Shown here piece after piece: positions 18,010-28,367 of a DNA stretch of 64,000 nucleotides; positions within the stretch are counted from its first letter, which is position 1; every line of letters begins with the position of its first letter. The notes under the pieces are model-generated. The model ran no database searches, was not told the origin of the DNA, and was given only the letters and a program-made list of their open reading frames with translations. The stretch lies in assembly GCF_004104375.1 (NCBI RefSeq), contig NZ_QOVM01000001.1, positions 62,001 through 126,000 on the forward strand. Direction: 5' to 3'. A program made the translations under genes and the position numbers. This DNA comes from Leeuwenhoekiella aequorea (lineage in GTDB: Bacteria; Bacteroidota; Bacteroidia; Flavobacteriales; Flavobacteriaceae).

Positions 18010-18687
18010 CTAATCCTTTGGCTTTCCTGCGACTACTACGACAAGTTCGCCTTTAGGCGGCTTAGCCTCAAAGTAATTGAGAACCTCTTCAGCGGTACCA
18101 CGTATTGTTTCTTCATGTAGTTTAGAGATTTCTCTGGAAACAGATACTTTCCGCGAAGCGCCAAAAAATTCTACTAGATGTGCCAAAGTCTTTAAAAGCT
18201 TATGCGGACTTTCATACAATATGATAGTACGTTCTTCTTCAGCTAAAATCTTAAAACGGGTTTGTCTTCCTTTTTTTACCGGTAAAAATCCTTCAAAAAC
18301 AAATTTATCATTCGGCATACCGCTATTTACAAGAGCAGGCACAAATGCTGTAGCCCCTGGTAAACAATCTACATCTATGCCCGCATCTACACAAGCCCGC
18401 GTTAATAAAAATCCGGGATCAGAAATTGCAGGCGTTCCTGCATCGCTTATAAGTGCTATGGTTTGACCACCCTGTATGCGTTCTACTAGATTTTCTACCG
18501 TTTTGTGTTCATTATGCATATGATGCGAATGCATCTGAGTAGTGATTTCAAAATGTTTTAACAGTTTCCCACTGGTACGCGTGTCTTCAGCTAAAATAAG
18601 ATCTGCCTCTTGCAGGACCTTAATTGCTCTAAAGGTCATATCATCAAGATTACCTATAGGAGTGGGAACTAAATAAAGTTTGGCCAT
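18010..18687 (-). CDS. rsmI: 16S rRNA (cytidine1402-2'-O)-methyltransferase
   Basis: A 225-aa tetrapyrrole-methylase-fold enzyme that 2'-O-methylates C1402 of 16S rRNA using SAM. Diagnostic motifs are LYLVPTPIGNLDDMTFRAI at the N-terminus, AEDTRTSGKLLKH, LISDAGTPAISDPGF and LYESPHKLLKTL. The protein is slightly shorter than some homologues, because the optional C-terminal domain is absent, as is usual in this phylum. It lies 14 bp after the 292-aa gene, probably as an operon. An imperfectly terminating 8-bp inverted repeat lies downstream at 17949-17985. Confidence 0.95.
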   Translation of the reverse strand: MAKLYLVPTPIGNLDDMTFRAIKVLQEADLILAEDTRTSGKLLKHFEITTQMHSHHMHNEHKTVENLVERIQGGQTIALISDAGTPAISDPGFLLTRACVDAGIDVDCLPGATAFVPALVNSGMPNDKFVFEGFLPVKKGRQTRFKILAEEERTIILYESPHKLLKTLAHLVEFFGASRKVSVSREISKLHEETIRGTAEEVLNYFEAKPPKGELVVVVAGKPKD

Positions 18688-18701
18688 AGTGTAGTGCCTT
18701 T

Positions 18702-19580
18702 CTAATCAAATTTACGTCCTACTAATTCCATAAATCGGTTTTCATAAACCTCTTTACCTTCCCAAGAATTATAGTCTGGCTTGATCATCGTATTAATAAG
18801 ATTATATGCTTCCTCTTTAGAACGCGCTGTATTAAGCTGAGATAGTACTCTGTTGTAATCTGAAGAATTACCGTTAAACAAATGTTTGATAAATGCAATT
18901 CTATCGTTGAGTCCAAAAGTTAGACCTCTCGTGCCCCGATCATTAAGTTTTTTTGGTTTTGCTTCCTCTTTTACAGCCTCTTTCTCTTCAAATTCTGGGA
19001 TACGACCATACTCTCCTATCTCATCACGGTCATTTTTTACAAACTTTGGTTCTTGTGTAATTTTCTGAAACATATCATCAATAGCATCTGCTTCAGAGGG
19101 CATTTGCGCGACAATATCTTTTATTTTTTCCATTACAGGTTCGTAAAGAGAAGCTTGATTAATTTTTTCTTCTTGTTGGTTTTCAGAAGATTCAGCATAT
19201 TTTGAAGTATCATCGGCCTCAGCTTTTCTTAAGCGTTCATAAACCTCTGTATTAGACGCTGCAATTCGCGCAATACGATCTACATCGGTCTCTTCTTTCA
19301 TAGACTCAAAATCAAATTGAGGTGCCTGTTGAATTTCTTGGACTTCCTGAATGCTTTCTTCTAGCACCGCTGTATCCTCTTGTTCAAGAGCTTCAATTAT
19401 CTCACGCTTACCTATAGTTGGCTGCGCACCATCAAAATGGGACTCCACATAAGCCATTATTGATAAGGCCTCATAAATCTTAAGCGCCTCAAGTTTTAAT
19501 GTCTCGTAGTCGCTATTAGAATCCATTTTTAAAATCTTATGTGCCAGGCTAACCAAGTCAGATTTTAATTTCTTCTTCAT
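18702..19580 (-). CDS. Conserved hypothetical acidic, helical protein
   Basis: A 292-aa soluble, highly charged protein. The N-terminal 50 residues form a helical hairpin (LKSDLVSLAHKILKMDS...YETLKLEALKIYEAL). The middle (about residues 70-205) is acidic and low-complexity. The C-terminal 80 residues are conserved-looking (RGLTFGLNDRIAFIKHLFNG). I do not recognise a family with a known role. It starts divergently from tdk across a 100-bp gap and precedes rsmI on the same strand. Confidence 0.8.
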   Translation of the reverse strand: MKKKLKSDLVSLAHKILKMDSNSDYETLKLEALKIYEALSIMAYVESHFDGAQPTIGKREIIEALEQEDTAVLEESIQEVQEIQQAPQFDFESMKEETDVDRIARIAASNTEVYERLRKAEADDTSKYAESSENQQEEKINQASLYEPVMEKIKDIVAQMPSEADAIDDMFQKITQEPKFVKNDRDEIGEYGRIPEFEEKEAVKEEAKPKKLNDRGTRGLTFGLNDRIAFIKHLFNGNSSDYNRVLSQLNTARSKEEAYNLINTMIKPDYNSWEGKEVYENRFMELVGRKFD

Positions 19581-19619
19581 AAGTTTTTTGTTTGCTCTGT
19601 TTATTGCTGGTCTTTTTAA

Positions 19620-19627
19620 TAAATTTG
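19620..19627 (+). promoter_or_regulatory. Candidate -7 box for tdk-alr
   Basis: TAAATTTG fits TAnnTTTG. It lies 53 bp upstream of the tdk start in the divergent gap. A TTTG 25 bp upstream (19591-19594) is somewhat far for a -33 element. Confidence 0.4.
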
Positions 19628-19680
19628 CTCAGCCCTCAAAAAATAGCACTGTTGCCCTTTAAGAGGTTGAAAAGTACAAA

Positions 19681-20322
19681 ATGTTTCTCGAAAATACTGT
19701 AAATCACAAGGAGCAATTTGGGTGGATAGAAGTCATCTGCGGCTCTATGTTTTCTGGTAAAACAGAAGAGCTAATTAGACGATTGAAGCGTGCCCAGTTT
19801 GCAAAACAGAAGGTTGAAATTTTTAAACCTGCTATAGATACGCGTTATGATGATGAGTTAGTGATTTCTCATGATGCTAATGAAATACGCTCTACTCCGG
19901 TGCCTGCTGCTGCAAATATTCCTATTCTCGCAGATAGTTGTGATGTAGTGGGTATAGATGAAGCACAATTTTTTGATGATGAGATTGTAAAGGTATGTAA
20001 TGACCTTGCAAATCGTGGAATACGGGTAATTGTTGCAGGACTGGATATGGATTTTAAAGGAAATCCTTTTGGTCCTATGCCAGCATTAATGGCTACTGCA
20101 GAATATGTCACAAAAGTACACGCCGTTTGTACACGTACAGGAAATCTGGCACAATATAGTTATCGAAAAGCCTCTAGTGATGATCTGGTACTCCTAGGTG
20201 AAACTGAAGAATATGAACCACTAAGCAGAGGCGCTTATTACAAAGCGATGTTAAGGGAACGCCTTAAAACTATTGAGGTTAATAATCCTGAAGAACTCAA
20301 AACTAATATCAAAAAAGAATAA
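19681..20322 (+). CDS. tdk: Thymidine kinase
   Basis: A 213-aa type II thymidine kinase that phosphorylates thymidine for salvage. The P-loop [12 protein letters not shown] (about residues 21-32), the DEAQFFDD catalytic/Mg region and the lasso-like TGN loop are clear. In most relatives the zinc ribbon has paired cysteines (CxxC). Here the first pair reads CTRT, so zinc binding by the usual four cysteines looks lost, as in many flavobacterial members. The alr start follows immediately with no gap, so the two are translated together. Confidence 0.93.
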   Translation: MFLENTVNHKEQFGWIEVICGSMFSGKTEELIRRLKRAQFAKQKVEIFKPAIDTRYDDELVISHDANEIRSTPVPAAANIPILADSCDVVGIDEAQFFDDEIVKVCNDLANRGIRVIVAGLDMDFKGNPFGPMPALMATAEYVTKVHAVCTRTGNLAQYSYRKASSDDLVLLGETEEYEPLSRGAYYKAMLRERLKTIEVNNPEELKTNIKKE

Positions 20323-21426
20323 ATGCCACAAACTGTTCTAGAAATAGACCTCAATGCTTTGAGTCATAATTATGATTATCTCAGAGATAAAGTAGCGCCT
20401 AATGTAATGATTCTTGCAGTTGTTAAGGCATATGCCTATGGAAGCGAATCTGTTGCTGTAGCAAAAAAATTAGAGGAGAAAGGTATAAATTATTTTGCCG
20501 TTGCTTATGCTTCTGAAGGTGTGGCGTTACGAGAAGGAGGTATTAAGACTCCTATCCTTGTCTTGCACCCACAAATCGAAAATTTTGATACCATAATCTC
20601 GTATGATCTCGAGCCAAGTATGTACAGCATGCGTGTTCTAAAATCATTCATTGAAACTGCAGAATCAAAGAATAAAGAACAGTATCCTATTCATATTAAA
20701 TTTAATACTGGCTTAAATCGACTTGGTTTTAAAGATGTTAATGAAGATGAAATTCTTAAATACATTACAAAGACTAAAGCTATAAAGGTTAAATCGTTGT
20801 TCTCTCATTTAGTTGCTAGTGAAGATCCTAACGAAAAAACATTTACGCTTAGTCAGATTGAAACATTTGAAAAAAATGCTTCGAAAATGATTCAAGGTCT
20901 AGGATATTCACCACTGCTGCATCAAAGTAACACATCTGCGATAATTAATTATCCACAGGCTCAGTTTGATATGGTACGCACGGGTATAGGTCTTTACGGC
21001 TATGGCAACACGCAGGAAGAAGATCTAAAATTAAAACCGGTGGCTACCCTAAAAACGGTTATCTCTCAAATTCACGAAATTTCTATAGGTGAAACTGTAG
21101 GATATAATCGAGCTCATACGGCTGCAAAAAAAGAACGTACTGCAACTCTACCTATTGGTCACGCAGATGGTATTTCAAGAGCTTATGGCAAGGGTAAAGG
21201 TTATGTAATGATTAATGGTAAAAAGGCTCCTATAATTGGCAATGTGTGTATGGATATGATAATGGTGAATGTAACCAAAATCGATTGTGAGGAAGGTGAT
21301 GAAGTAATTGTATTTGGCAAAGAGGCATCTGCAGTTGCACTTTCAGCACGTATTAAGAGTATTCCTTATGAATTAATAACATCAATTTCTCAACGCGTAA
21401 TGCGCCGTATAATTGGGTTAGACTAG
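20323..21426 (+). CDS. alr: Alanine racemase
   Basis: A 367-aa PLP-dependent enzyme that interconverts L- and D-alanine for peptidoglycan. The PLP lysine is in VVKAYAYG near residue 34. The Tyr of the second active-site base is in VGYNRAHT, and the C-terminal domain carries GNVCMDMIMVN. It is a stand-alone racemase, without the fused MurF-like domain found in some Bacteroidota. Its start abuts the tdk stop. Confidence 0.94.
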   Translation: MPQTVLEIDLNALSHNYDYLRDKVAPNVMILAVVKAYAYGSESVAVAKKLEEKGINYFAVAYASEGVALREGGIKTPILVLHPQIENFDTIISYDLEPSMYSMRVLKSFIETAESKNKEQYPIHIKFNTGLNRLGFKDVNEDEILKYITKTKAIKVKSLFSHLVASEDPNEKTFTLSQIETFEKNASKMIQGLGYSPLLHQSNTSAIINYPQAQFDMVRTGIGLYGYGNTQEEDLKLKPVATLKTVISQIHEISIGETVGYNRAHTAAKKERTATLPIGHADGISRAYGKGKGYVMINGKKAPIIGNVCMDMIMVNVTKIDCEEGDEVIVFGKEASAVALSARIKSIPYELITSISQRVMRRIIGLD

Positions 21427-21498
21427 TGAAAGTTGGGTTTTCAATTCTAATTTTCCCTATATTAGCACTAGTTTGACATTAACCTAATCAAAATCAAG

Positions 21499-21921
21499 AT
21501 GGCATTTTTAAAAGATTTTAAAGCCTTTTTAATGAAAGGTGACATTGTAGCTCTTGCTACAGCAGTAATCATTGGTGGAGCTTTTAATAAAATAGTTGGC
21601 TCATTAGTAAAAGACGTTATTATGCCCGTAATAGGTGTAATTATGGGTGGTAAGAATGTTAATAATCTGTTCTTTTCTCTCGACGGTGGTGAATATGAAA
21701 CCGTTGAAGCCGCAGTTGAAGCTGGGGGAGCAATTTTAACTTATGGTAATTTTTTACAAGCAATCATAGACTTTATTATCGTCGGCTTCGTAATCTTCTG
21801 GCTGTTAAAGGGCTATGAAAAAACTAAGAAGAAAGAGGAAACTGCCGCTCCTGCTGCTCCAAAAGGACCATCACAAGAAGAGTTGCTTATTGAAATACGA
21901 GACGAATTAAGAAAAAAATAA
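21499..21921 (+). CDS. mscL: Large-conductance mechanosensitive channel
   Basis: A 140-aa MscL that opens under membrane tension to release solutes during hypo-osmotic shock. The N-terminal amphipathic helix ([13 protein letters not shown]) and first helix with [17 protein letters not shown] are diagnostic. The second helix is [17 protein letters not shown], followed by a charged C-terminal helix ([14 protein letters not shown]). It is followed by a strong terminator. Confidence 0.95.
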   Translation: MAFLKDFKAFLMKGDIVALATAVIIGGAFNKIVGSLVKDVIMPVIGVIMGGKNVNNLFFSLDGGEYETVEAAVEAGGAILTYGNFLQAIIDFIIVGFVIFWLLKGYEKTKKKEETAAPAAPKGPSQEELLIEIRDELRKK

Positions 21922-21984
21922 TTAGTCTATAAAAATAAATGTACGTAAGTACAGACCGCTGCACTGCAGATTTATTTTTAACTA

Positions 21985-22014
21985 AACCCTCGGTAACTCC
22001 GAGGGTTCTTTTTT
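21985..22014 (+). terminator. Terminator after mscL
   Basis: AACCCTCGG and CCGAGGGTT form a perfect 9-bp stem with a 5-nt loop, followed by CTTTTTT. Confidence 0.9.
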
Positions 22015-22023
22015 GTTATATAA

Positions 22024-22124
22024 TATACATAATGTATATAATTTTTGTAAAATGTCACTTTTTGAACAAATGTGTTCATTTTATATTAGATTGAGGGCTT
22101 TGATAAAAGTTGTTGTTACTTTTG
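22024..22124 (+). promoter_or_regulatory. asd promoter region with two dyads
   Basis: The gap upstream of asd holds a TATACAT-1-ATGTATA dyad (22024-22038) and a TGAACA-4-TGTTCA dyad (22063-22078). A candidate -7 box TACTTTTG lies at 22117-22124, about 90 bp before the asd ATG. A small ATCTCC/GGAGAT hairpin near 22169-22190 would be in the leader. The dyads look like sites for dimeric regulators. No known riboswitch was recognised. Confidence 0.45.
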
Positions 22125-22213
22125 CCAATTAAAGCAGTACACAAATTGTAATTGTTTGTATTTAATCAACATCTCCGTAAATATGGAGATTAAGAATAGT
22201 TAAGATAAAAGAT

Positions 22214-23203
22214 ATGAAAGTAGCTGTTGTAGGTGCCACCGGAATGGTAGGCCAAGTAATGTTACAAGTTTTAGCAGAACGTAATTTTCCAATAACTGAA
22301 TTAATACCGGTAGCCAGTGAGCGCTCTGTAGGAAAAACAGTTTCCTATAAAGGTAAAGAGTATACAATTAGCTCTATGGAAGATGCTATAGCTGCTCGCC
22401 CGGAAATTGCGATTTTCTCTGCAGGTGGAGACACCTCTCTTAAATTTGCTCCTAAGTTTGCCGAAGTAGGTACGACAGTCGTAGACAATTCTTCTGCTTG
22501 GAGAATGGATCCTGATAAAAAACTGATCGTTCCAGAAATTAATGCTTCAGAGTTAACTGCTCAAGACAAAATCATAGCAAATCCTAATTGTTCTACTATA
22601 CAAATGGTATTGTCATTAGCGCCACTTCATAAAAAATACAAAGTAAAGCGTCTTGTAATTTCAACTTATCAATCTATTACTGGTACTGGCGTAAAAGCAG
22701 TTCAGCAATTAGAGAATGAATATAATGATGAGAAGGGAGAAATGGCTTATAACTATCCTATACATCGCAATGCTATTCCTGCTTGTGACGTTTTCACAGA
22801 AAATGGATATACTAAGGAAGAGATGAAACTTGTTAATGAGACTCAGAAGATCTTAGGAGATCGTAGTATCGCAGTTACGGCAACTGCAGTGCGTATCCCT
22901 GTAGTAGGCGGACACTCTGAAGCTATAAACGTTCAGTTTGAGAATGAATTCGATTTAGCTGACGTTCGTAAACTTTTACAAGCACAAGATGGTGTTACAG
23001 TTCAGGATAATCCGGATACAAATACATATCCTATGCCTATTTATGCTCACGGTAAAGATGATGTGTTTGTAGGTCGCATACGACGTGATTTCTCTCAAGA
23101 AAATACATTGAATATGTGGGTTGTCGCAGACAATTTACGCAAAGGGGCAGCGACTAATGCTGTTCAGATTGCAGAGTATTTATCTGCACAAGGATTACTG
23201 TAG
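22214..23203 (+). CDS. asd: Aspartate-semialdehyde dehydrogenase
   Basis: A 329-aa enzyme that reduces aspartyl phosphate to aspartate semialdehyde for lysine, threonine, methionine and diaminopimelate synthesis. It has the NADP-binding VVGATGMVGQVMLQVL at the N-terminus, the active-site Cys in NPNCSTIQM near residue 128 and the substrate-binding RIPVVGGHSEA. It is flanked by terminators and appears monocistronic. Confidence 0.95.
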   Translation: MKVAVVGATGMVGQVMLQVLAERNFPITELIPVASERSVGKTVSYKGKEYTISSMEDAIAARPEIAIFSAGGDTSLKFAPKFAEVGTTVVDNSSAWRMDPDKKLIVPEINASELTAQDKIIANPNCSTIQMVLSLAPLHKKYKVKRLVISTYQSITGTGVKAVQQLENEYNDEKGEMAYNYPIHRNAIPACDVFTENGYTKEEMKLVNETQKILGDRSIAVTATAVRIPVVGGHSEAINVQFENEFDLADVRKLLQAQDGVTVQDNPDTNTYPMPIYAHGKDDVFVGRIRRDFSQENTLNMWVVADNLRKGAATNAVQIAEYLSAQGLL

Positions 23204-23227
23204 TCCAATCTCTTAACAAATAGTTAA

Positions 23228-23261
23228 AACCTCCTAACCACCGAGATTAGGAGGTTTTTTT
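23228..23261 (+). terminator. Terminator after asd
   Basis: AACCTCCTAA and TTAGGAGGTT form a perfect 10-bp stem, followed by a run of T. Confidence 0.92.
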
Positions 23262-23266
23262 ATAGG

Positions 23267-23274
23267 TATATTTG
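23267..23274 (+). promoter_or_regulatory. Candidate -7 box for the S9 peptidase gene
   Basis: TATATTTG fits TAnnTTTG and lies 21 bp before the ATG at 23296, giving a predicted leader of about 15 nt. No clear -33 box is seen. Confidence 0.5.
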
Positions 23275-23295
23275 AAAGACTTCAATATCTCTCAA

Positions 23296-25461
23296 ATGAA
23301 AAAATTAGCATATTTAGGCGCTATAACTCTTCTTATAAGTGCTTGTGAAACAAAAAAAGAAAAATCATCAGATATGGCAGTGACCTATCCTACCACAAAA
23401 AAAGTTGATACAGTAGACACCTATTTTGGCACAGAAGTTCCTGATCCATACCGCTGGTTAGAAGATGATCGAAGCCCAGAAACAGAAGCTTGGGTAAAAT
23501 CAGAAAATGAAGCTACCTATGGATATTTAAATAAAATTCCGTTTAAAGAAGAGATAAAAAAGAAACTCGAGAATATCTGGAATTATGAAAAAATAGGCGC
23601 TCCTTTCAAAGAGGGAGATTACACCTACTTCTACAAAAACAACGGTTTACAAAATCAATATGTTATTTATCGCTATAAAAATGATGCTTATCCTGGTTCT
23701 GCCGAGGTTTTTTTAGATCCAAATAAATTTTCTGAGGATGGGACAGTTTCACTTGGAGGATTGAGTTTTACAAAAGACGGAAAACTTGCGGCATATAGTA
23801 TTTCTGAAGGCGGCAGCGACTGGCGCAAAGTTTTAGTAATGGATGTTGAAACTAAAAAAATAACAGAAGACACGCTAGTAGACATCAAGTTTAGCGGTAT
23901 CTCTTGGAAAGGTAATGAAGGTTTTTATTACTCTAGTTATGATAAACCAAAGGGAAGCGAACTTTCAGCAAAAACAGATCAACATAAAGTTTATTATCAT
24001 AAGCTTAATTCAGCACAAAAAGAAGATCAATTAATTTTCGGAGGTACCACTACTCAAAAACATCGTTATATTGGTGCAGGAACAACAGAAGATAATAAAT
24101 ATCTTATCATCAGTGCTAGTAACGCAACTTCGGGTAACAAATTATTTATTAAAGATCTTTCAAAACCTAATAGTGAATTTGTTACAATACTTGATAATGA
24201 CGACACTAATACGTCAATCATAGAAAATGTAGGTTCAAAATTATTTTTAGTAACAGATAAGGATGCTCCAAATCAAAAAATTGTAACAGTTGACGCTGCA
24301 AATCCAACTCCGGATAATTGGGTAGATTTAATTCCTGAAACACAACATGTACTCTCTCCATCTACAGCAGGCGGCTACTTTTTTGCTGAATATATGGTAG
24401 ATGCTGTTTCACAGGTCAAACAGTACGATTACGAAGGGAATCTTGTGCGGGAACTAGAACTTCCAGGTATTGGTTCGGCAAGTGGTTTTGGTGCTAAGAA
24501 AGATGAAAAAGAATTGTATTACAGCTTTACAAATTATACAACTCCAGGAAGTATTTACAAATTATCTATTTCAAATGGTAAATCAGAACTTTTCAGAAAG
24601 CCAGATATTAAATTTAATCCGGATAATTATGAAAGTAAACAAGTATTCTATTCTTCAAAGGATGGGACGAAAGTCCCAATGATTATAACCTATAAAAAAG
24701 GAATAAAATTAGATGGTAAAAATCCTACCATCCTGTATGCCTATGGGGGATTTAATATATCCCTTACCCCTTCTTTTAGTATCACTAATGCAATATGGAT
24801 GGAAATGGGTGGTGTCTATGCAGTTCCCAACCTTCGCGGAGGTGGAGAGTACGGAAAGGAATGGCACGATGGAGGTATAAAAATGAAAAAGCAAAATGTA
24901 TTTGATGACTTTATTGCTGCTGCAGAATATTTAATCTCAAACAACTATACCTCAAGTGATTTCCTGGCAATACGTGGTGGTTCTAATGGCGGTTTGCTTG
25001 TGGGAGCAACAATGACTCAACGACCAGACTTAATGAAAGTAGCTTTGCCTGCAGTAGGCGTAATGGATATGTTACGCTATCACACATTTACAGCCGGTGC
25101 AGGCTGGGCGTATGATTATGGTACTTCTGAAGACAGTAAAGAAATGTTTGAATACATTAAAGGGTACTCTCCTGTTCACAATGTAAAAGCAGGTACAAAA
25201 TATCCTGCAACTTTAATAACAACCGGTGATCACGATGATCGCGTAGTGCCTGCTCATAGTTTTAAATTTGCCGCAGAATTACAAGAAAAACAAGCTGGTA
25301 GCGCTCCTGTTCTAATACGTATAGAAACAGATGCAGGTCACGGCGCTGGCACTCCTGTAAGCAAACAAATAGAGCAAACTGCAGATATATTTGCTTTTAC
25401 TCTTTACAATATGGGTTTTGATGTGCTTCCTGAAAAAACCAGAGAAAAAGTAAAAGGATAG
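23296..25461 (+). CDS. Prolyl oligopeptidase family (S9) lipoprotein peptidase
   Basis: A 721-aa serine peptidase that cleaves short peptides after proline. It starts with a lipoprotein signal ([18 protein letters not shown]), so it is anchored in the envelope, probably facing the periplasm. A seven-bladed propeller (about residues 70-430) precedes the alpha/beta-hydrolase domain. The catalytic Ser is in GGSNGGLL, Asp in [12 protein letters not shown] and His in DAGHGAG. Translation from TTG 23272 is rejected: it would put eight residues before the signal and fall inside the promoter box. Confidence 0.93.
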   Translation: MKKLAYLGAITLLISACETKKEKSSDMAVTYPTTKKVDTVDTYFGTEVPDPYRWLEDDRSPETEAWVKSENEATYGYLNKIPFKEEIKKKLENIWNYEKIGAPFKEGDYTYFYKNNGLQNQYVIYRYKNDAYPGSAEVFLDPNKFSEDGTVSLGGLSFTKDGKLAAYSISEGGSDWRKVLVMDVETKKITEDTLVDIKFSGISWKGNEGFYYSSYDKPKGSELSAKTDQHKVYYHKLNSAQKEDQLIFGGTTTQKHRYIGAGTTEDNKYLIISASNATSGNKLFIKDLSKPNSEFVTILDNDDTNTSIIENVGSKLFLVTDKDAPNQKIVTVDAANPTPDNWVDLIPETQHVLSPSTAGGYFFAEYMVDAVSQVKQYDYEGNLVRELELPGIGSASGFGAKKDEKELYYSFTNYTTPGSIYKLSISNGKSELFRKPDIKFNPDNYESKQVFYSSKDGTKVPMIITYKKGIKLDGKNPTILYAYGGFNISLTPSFSITNAIWMEMGGVYAVPNLRGGGEYGKEWHDGGIKMKKQNVFDDFIAAAEYLISNNYTSSDFLAIRGGSNGGLLVGATMTQRPDLMKVALPAVGVMDMLRYHTFTAGAGWAYDYGTSEDSKEMFEYIKGYSPVHNVKAGTKYPATLITTGDHDDRVVPAHSFKFAAELQEKQAGSAPVLIRIETDAGHGAGTPVSKQIEQTADIFAFTLYNMGFDVLPEKTREKVKG

Positions 25462-25483
25462 AATAACAAGTTATAATCTTATC

Positions 25484-25520
25484 AGACCTCATCTTTTTTG
25501 TAAATCGATGAGGTCTTCTT
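25484..25520 (+). terminator. Terminator after the S9 peptidase gene
   Basis: AGACCTCATC and GATGAGGTCT form a 10-bp perfect stem with a 13-nt loop and a short T-rich tail. Confidence 0.8.
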
Positions 25521-25530
25521 ATATTAATAT

Positions 25531-26457
25531 ATGCTTAGAGTTAACATACATAGTTTCGCTTATACTGAAGAGCCTGTTTTAAAAAACATAAATTTTGAAG
25601 TTGAGAAAGGGCTTCATATTTCAATATTAGGCGAGAGTGGTTGCGGTAAGAGTACGCTTCTTAAAGCAATATATGGTTTGCTTCAGGTTACAAACGGAAC
25701 GATATTTTGGGAGGATAAAAAATTACTAGGCCCCGATTATAATCTTGTTCCCGGCGAACCATTTATTAAATACCTCGCTCAAGATTTTGATTTAATGCCA
25801 TTTATTTCTGTAGCCGAGAATATAGGTAAGCACCTTTCCAGGCGATTTATGCAACAACGACAAAAACGCATAGACGAACTTCTTGAAGTAGTGGATATGA
25901 CAGATTTTGCAGACACTCACGTAAAATTATTAAGTGGTGGGCAGAAACAACGTGTTGCATTAGCTCGTGCCATTGCAAAAGAGCCAGAGTTATTGCTACT
26001 TGACGAACCCTTTAGTCATATTGATAATTTTAGAAGAAACGCTTTACGACGGAATTTATATGTTTATTTAAAAAAAGAAGATATAACTTGTATAACCGCA
26101 ACGCACGACAGCGAAGAAGCATTATCATTTTCTGATGAGATTAAAATGATGCGCAACGGTACATTTATACAATCTGCATCGCCTGAAGATTTATATACTA
26201 ACCCAAAAAACAACTATGTTGCTTCGTTTTTTGGAGATATAAGCAGGCTAACTATAGCGGGTAAGGAGGCAATGCTAATGCCACACCAACTTGAACTTTC
26301 TGAAACGAAAACACCATTAATTGCAAGCGTTTTAAAAAGCTATTATAAAGGGAGTTATTACCTAGTTGAAGCCTTATCTGAAAATAAAAAGATCTATTTA
26401 AATTCTCCACATTCATTAAAACCTGAAACTACTATTTATTTAAATATTAACAACTAG
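25531..26457 (+). CDS. ABC transporter ATP-binding protein
   Basis: A 308-aa ATPase with Walker A GESGCGKSTLL (about residues 36-46), signature LSGGQKQRVALARAIA and Walker B LLLLDEPFSHID. The H-loop is TATHDSEEAL. After about residue 225 comes a C-terminal domain like the TOBE/regulatory tails of importer ATPases. No permease or binding protein gene is adjacent, so the transported substrate is unknown and partners must be elsewhere. Confidence 0.9.
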   Translation: MLRVNIHSFAYTEEPVLKNINFEVEKGLHISILGESGCGKSTLLKAIYGLLQVTNGTIFWEDKKLLGPDYNLVPGEPFIKYLAQDFDLMPFISVAENIGKHLSRRFMQQRQKRIDELLEVVDMTDFADTHVKLLSGGQKQRVALARAIAKEPELLLLDEPFSHIDNFRRNALRRNLYVYLKKEDITCITATHDSEEALSFSDEIKMMRNGTFIQSASPEDLYTNPKNNYVASFFGDISRLTIAGKEAMLMPHQLELSETKTPLIASVLKSYYKGSYYLVEALSENKKIYLNSPHSLKPETTIYLNINN

Positions 26458-26893
26458 TACTCAAATAGCTAAAACTTCATTTTTAGAAAAAAACCACAAC
26501 CTCTGTCCCATCATCGCCTATGGAATTATTGCTGTTGAGGTTTCTTTTAATTGCTATATAGTGATTGTACAACTTCTATAGTTATTTTCTACAAATAAGA
26601 TAATAGTCAGCCTTTAGATGTGATTTAAGCAGCTCTAATTCTTCAATTGTAGTTTTCAATACCCAAACCCACTTATCATAAATAATACTTTCAGAGACTT
26701 AAAAATGGAATCCGATTTGTATTAAAGATTAATTTTTACATGCTAATTAGAAGTATACTAATTGTAAAGCTTCTGACTGACTTTATAATGGATTCATAAT
26801 GAGTTAGTGATTTACGTGTTGATAGCGCTATACTGCCATATGCCAAAAGCGAACGTCAAAAGAGCTGATTTTCAGAAAAAACCAAATAAAAAA
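26458..26893. other. Gene-free stretch with vestigial minus-strand reading frame
   Basis: About 440 bp between the ABC gene and the accC terminator hold no complete gene. On the minus strand 26582-26698 is open for 38 codons (ending SHLKADYYLICRK) but has no start codon and is bounded by stops. It may be a decayed gene tail. Nothing else is recognised. Confidence 0.4.
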
Positions 26894-26914
26894 CCCCGAA
26901 CATAATGTTCAGGG
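26884..26914 (-). terminator. Terminator after accC
   Basis: On the minus strand CCCTGAACAT and ATGTTCGGGG (one G-T pair) form a hairpin followed by six T. Confidence 0.85.
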
Positions 26915-26942
26915 CTTTTAAGTATAACTAAGATATATTTTA

Positions 26943-28295
26943 CTATTCTTCTTCTGGTGCATTCATGACAAAGTCATTCATAAATGCTGTTGTATAATTA
27001 CCTTCAAGATAACGAGGATCATCCATCAATTGGCGGTGAAAAGGAATTGTGGTTTTTATACCTTCAATTACAAATTCATCTAATGCACGCTTCATCTTAT
27101 TAATTGCCTCTTCTCGTGTTTGAGCAGTAGTAATTAATTTAGCGATCATCGAGTCATAATTAGGAACGATCGAGTAGCCGCTGTAAACGTGCGTATCTAT
27201 ACGAACACCGTGGCCCCCTGGCGCATGAAGGTTTGTGATTTTTCCTGGAGATGGTCTAAAATTATTATAAGGATCTTCTGCATTAATACGACATTCAATT
27301 GAATGCAGTTGTGGTATATAATTTTTACCTGAAATAGGCACTCCCGCTGCAACAAGTATTTGCTCGCGTATTAAATCGTAATCTACTACTTGTTCTGTAA
27401 TAGGATGCTCCACCTGAATACGGGTATTCATCTCCATAAAGTAGAAGTTACGATGCTTATCTACTAAAAATTCAACAGTACCGGCTCCTTCGTATTTAAT
27501 AAATTCTGCTGCACGTACTGCTGCCTCACCCATTTTTTCACGAAGTTCGTCTGTCATAAATGGTGACGGAGTTTCTTCAGTAAGTTTCTGATGACGACGT
27601 TGTATAGAACAGTCACGCTCTGATAAATGACACGCTTTACCATTACTATCTCCCACAACTTGAATCTCGATATGGCGCGGCTCTTCGATAAGCTTTTCCA
27701 TATACATACCATCATTACCAAATGATGCTGAAGCTTCTTGACGTGCAGAATCCCAAGCTTTACGTAACTCTTCTTTTTTCCAAACTGCACGCATACCTTT
27801 ACCACCACCACCTGCAGTAGCTTTAAGCATAACAGGATATCCTGTTTCTTCTGCTATACGTTCACAGTCTTCAAAATCTTTAATAATACCATCACTTCCC
27901 GGAACACAAGGTACACCAGCAGCTTTCATAGTTGCCTTTGCGGTTGCCTTATCTCCCATTTTTGCAATCATATCTGGAGAAGCACCAATAAATTTAATAT
28001 CGTGTTCTTCACAAATTTTTGAGAAACGTGCATTTTCAGATAAAAACCCATAACCTGGGTGAATAGCATCTGCATTTGTGATTTCTGCAGCTGCCATAAT
28101 ATTTGAAATTTTCAAATAAGATTCACTACTAGCCGGTGGGCCAATACAAACTGCCTCATCAGCAAAGCGCACGTGTAAACTTTCGGCATCTGCTGTAGAG
28201 TAAACTGCTACAGTTTTAATGCCCATTTCTTTACAGGTTCTAATTACCCGTAGGGCAATTTCTCCTCTGTTTGCTATTAATATTTTTTTAAACAT
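26943..28295 (-). CDS. accC: Acetyl-CoA carboxylase biotin carboxylase subunit
   Basis: A 450-aa ATP-dependent biotin carboxylase that carboxylates the biotin on AccB, the first step of fatty-acid synthesis. It has the N-terminal [20 protein letters not shown], the ATP-grasp glycine loop [29 protein letters not shown] and [13 protein letters not shown]. The length is standard. It is the last gene of the pdxA-yceD-rpmF-fabH-accB-accC cluster. Confidence 0.96.
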   Translation of the reverse strand: MFKKILIANRGEIALRVIRTCKEMGIKTVAVYSTADAESLHVRFADEAVCIGPPASSESYLKISNIMAAAEITNADAIHPGYGFLSENARFSKICEEHDIKFIGASPDMIAKMGDKATAKATMKAAGVPCVPGSDGIIKDFEDCERIAEETGYPVMLKATAGGGGKGMRAVWKKEELRKAWDSARQEASASFGNDGMYMEKLIEEPRHIEIQVVGDSNGKACHLSERDCSIQRRHQKLTEETPSPFMTDELREKMGEAAVRAAEFIKYEGAGTVEFLVDKHRNFYFMEMNTRIQVEHPITEQVVDYDLIREQILVAAGVPISGKNYIPQLHSIECRINAEDPYNNFRPSPGKITNLHAPGGHGVRIDTHVYSGYSIVPNYDSMIAKLITTAQTREEAINKMKRALDEFVIEGIKTTIPFHRQLMDDPRYLEGNYTTAFMNDFVMNAPEEE

Positions 28296-28367
28296 ATCTG
28301 TTTTGCATTAAAATTTAAAGAATGAGATCTTTAATTGAATTATTTGATCTTAAGTTCTTCTTTAAAT

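Noticed and set aside
22125-22213. Lysine-type riboswitch upstream of asd
   Set aside because: The leader is under 100 nt with only one small hairpin. None of the multi-helix lysine riboswitch core could be found.
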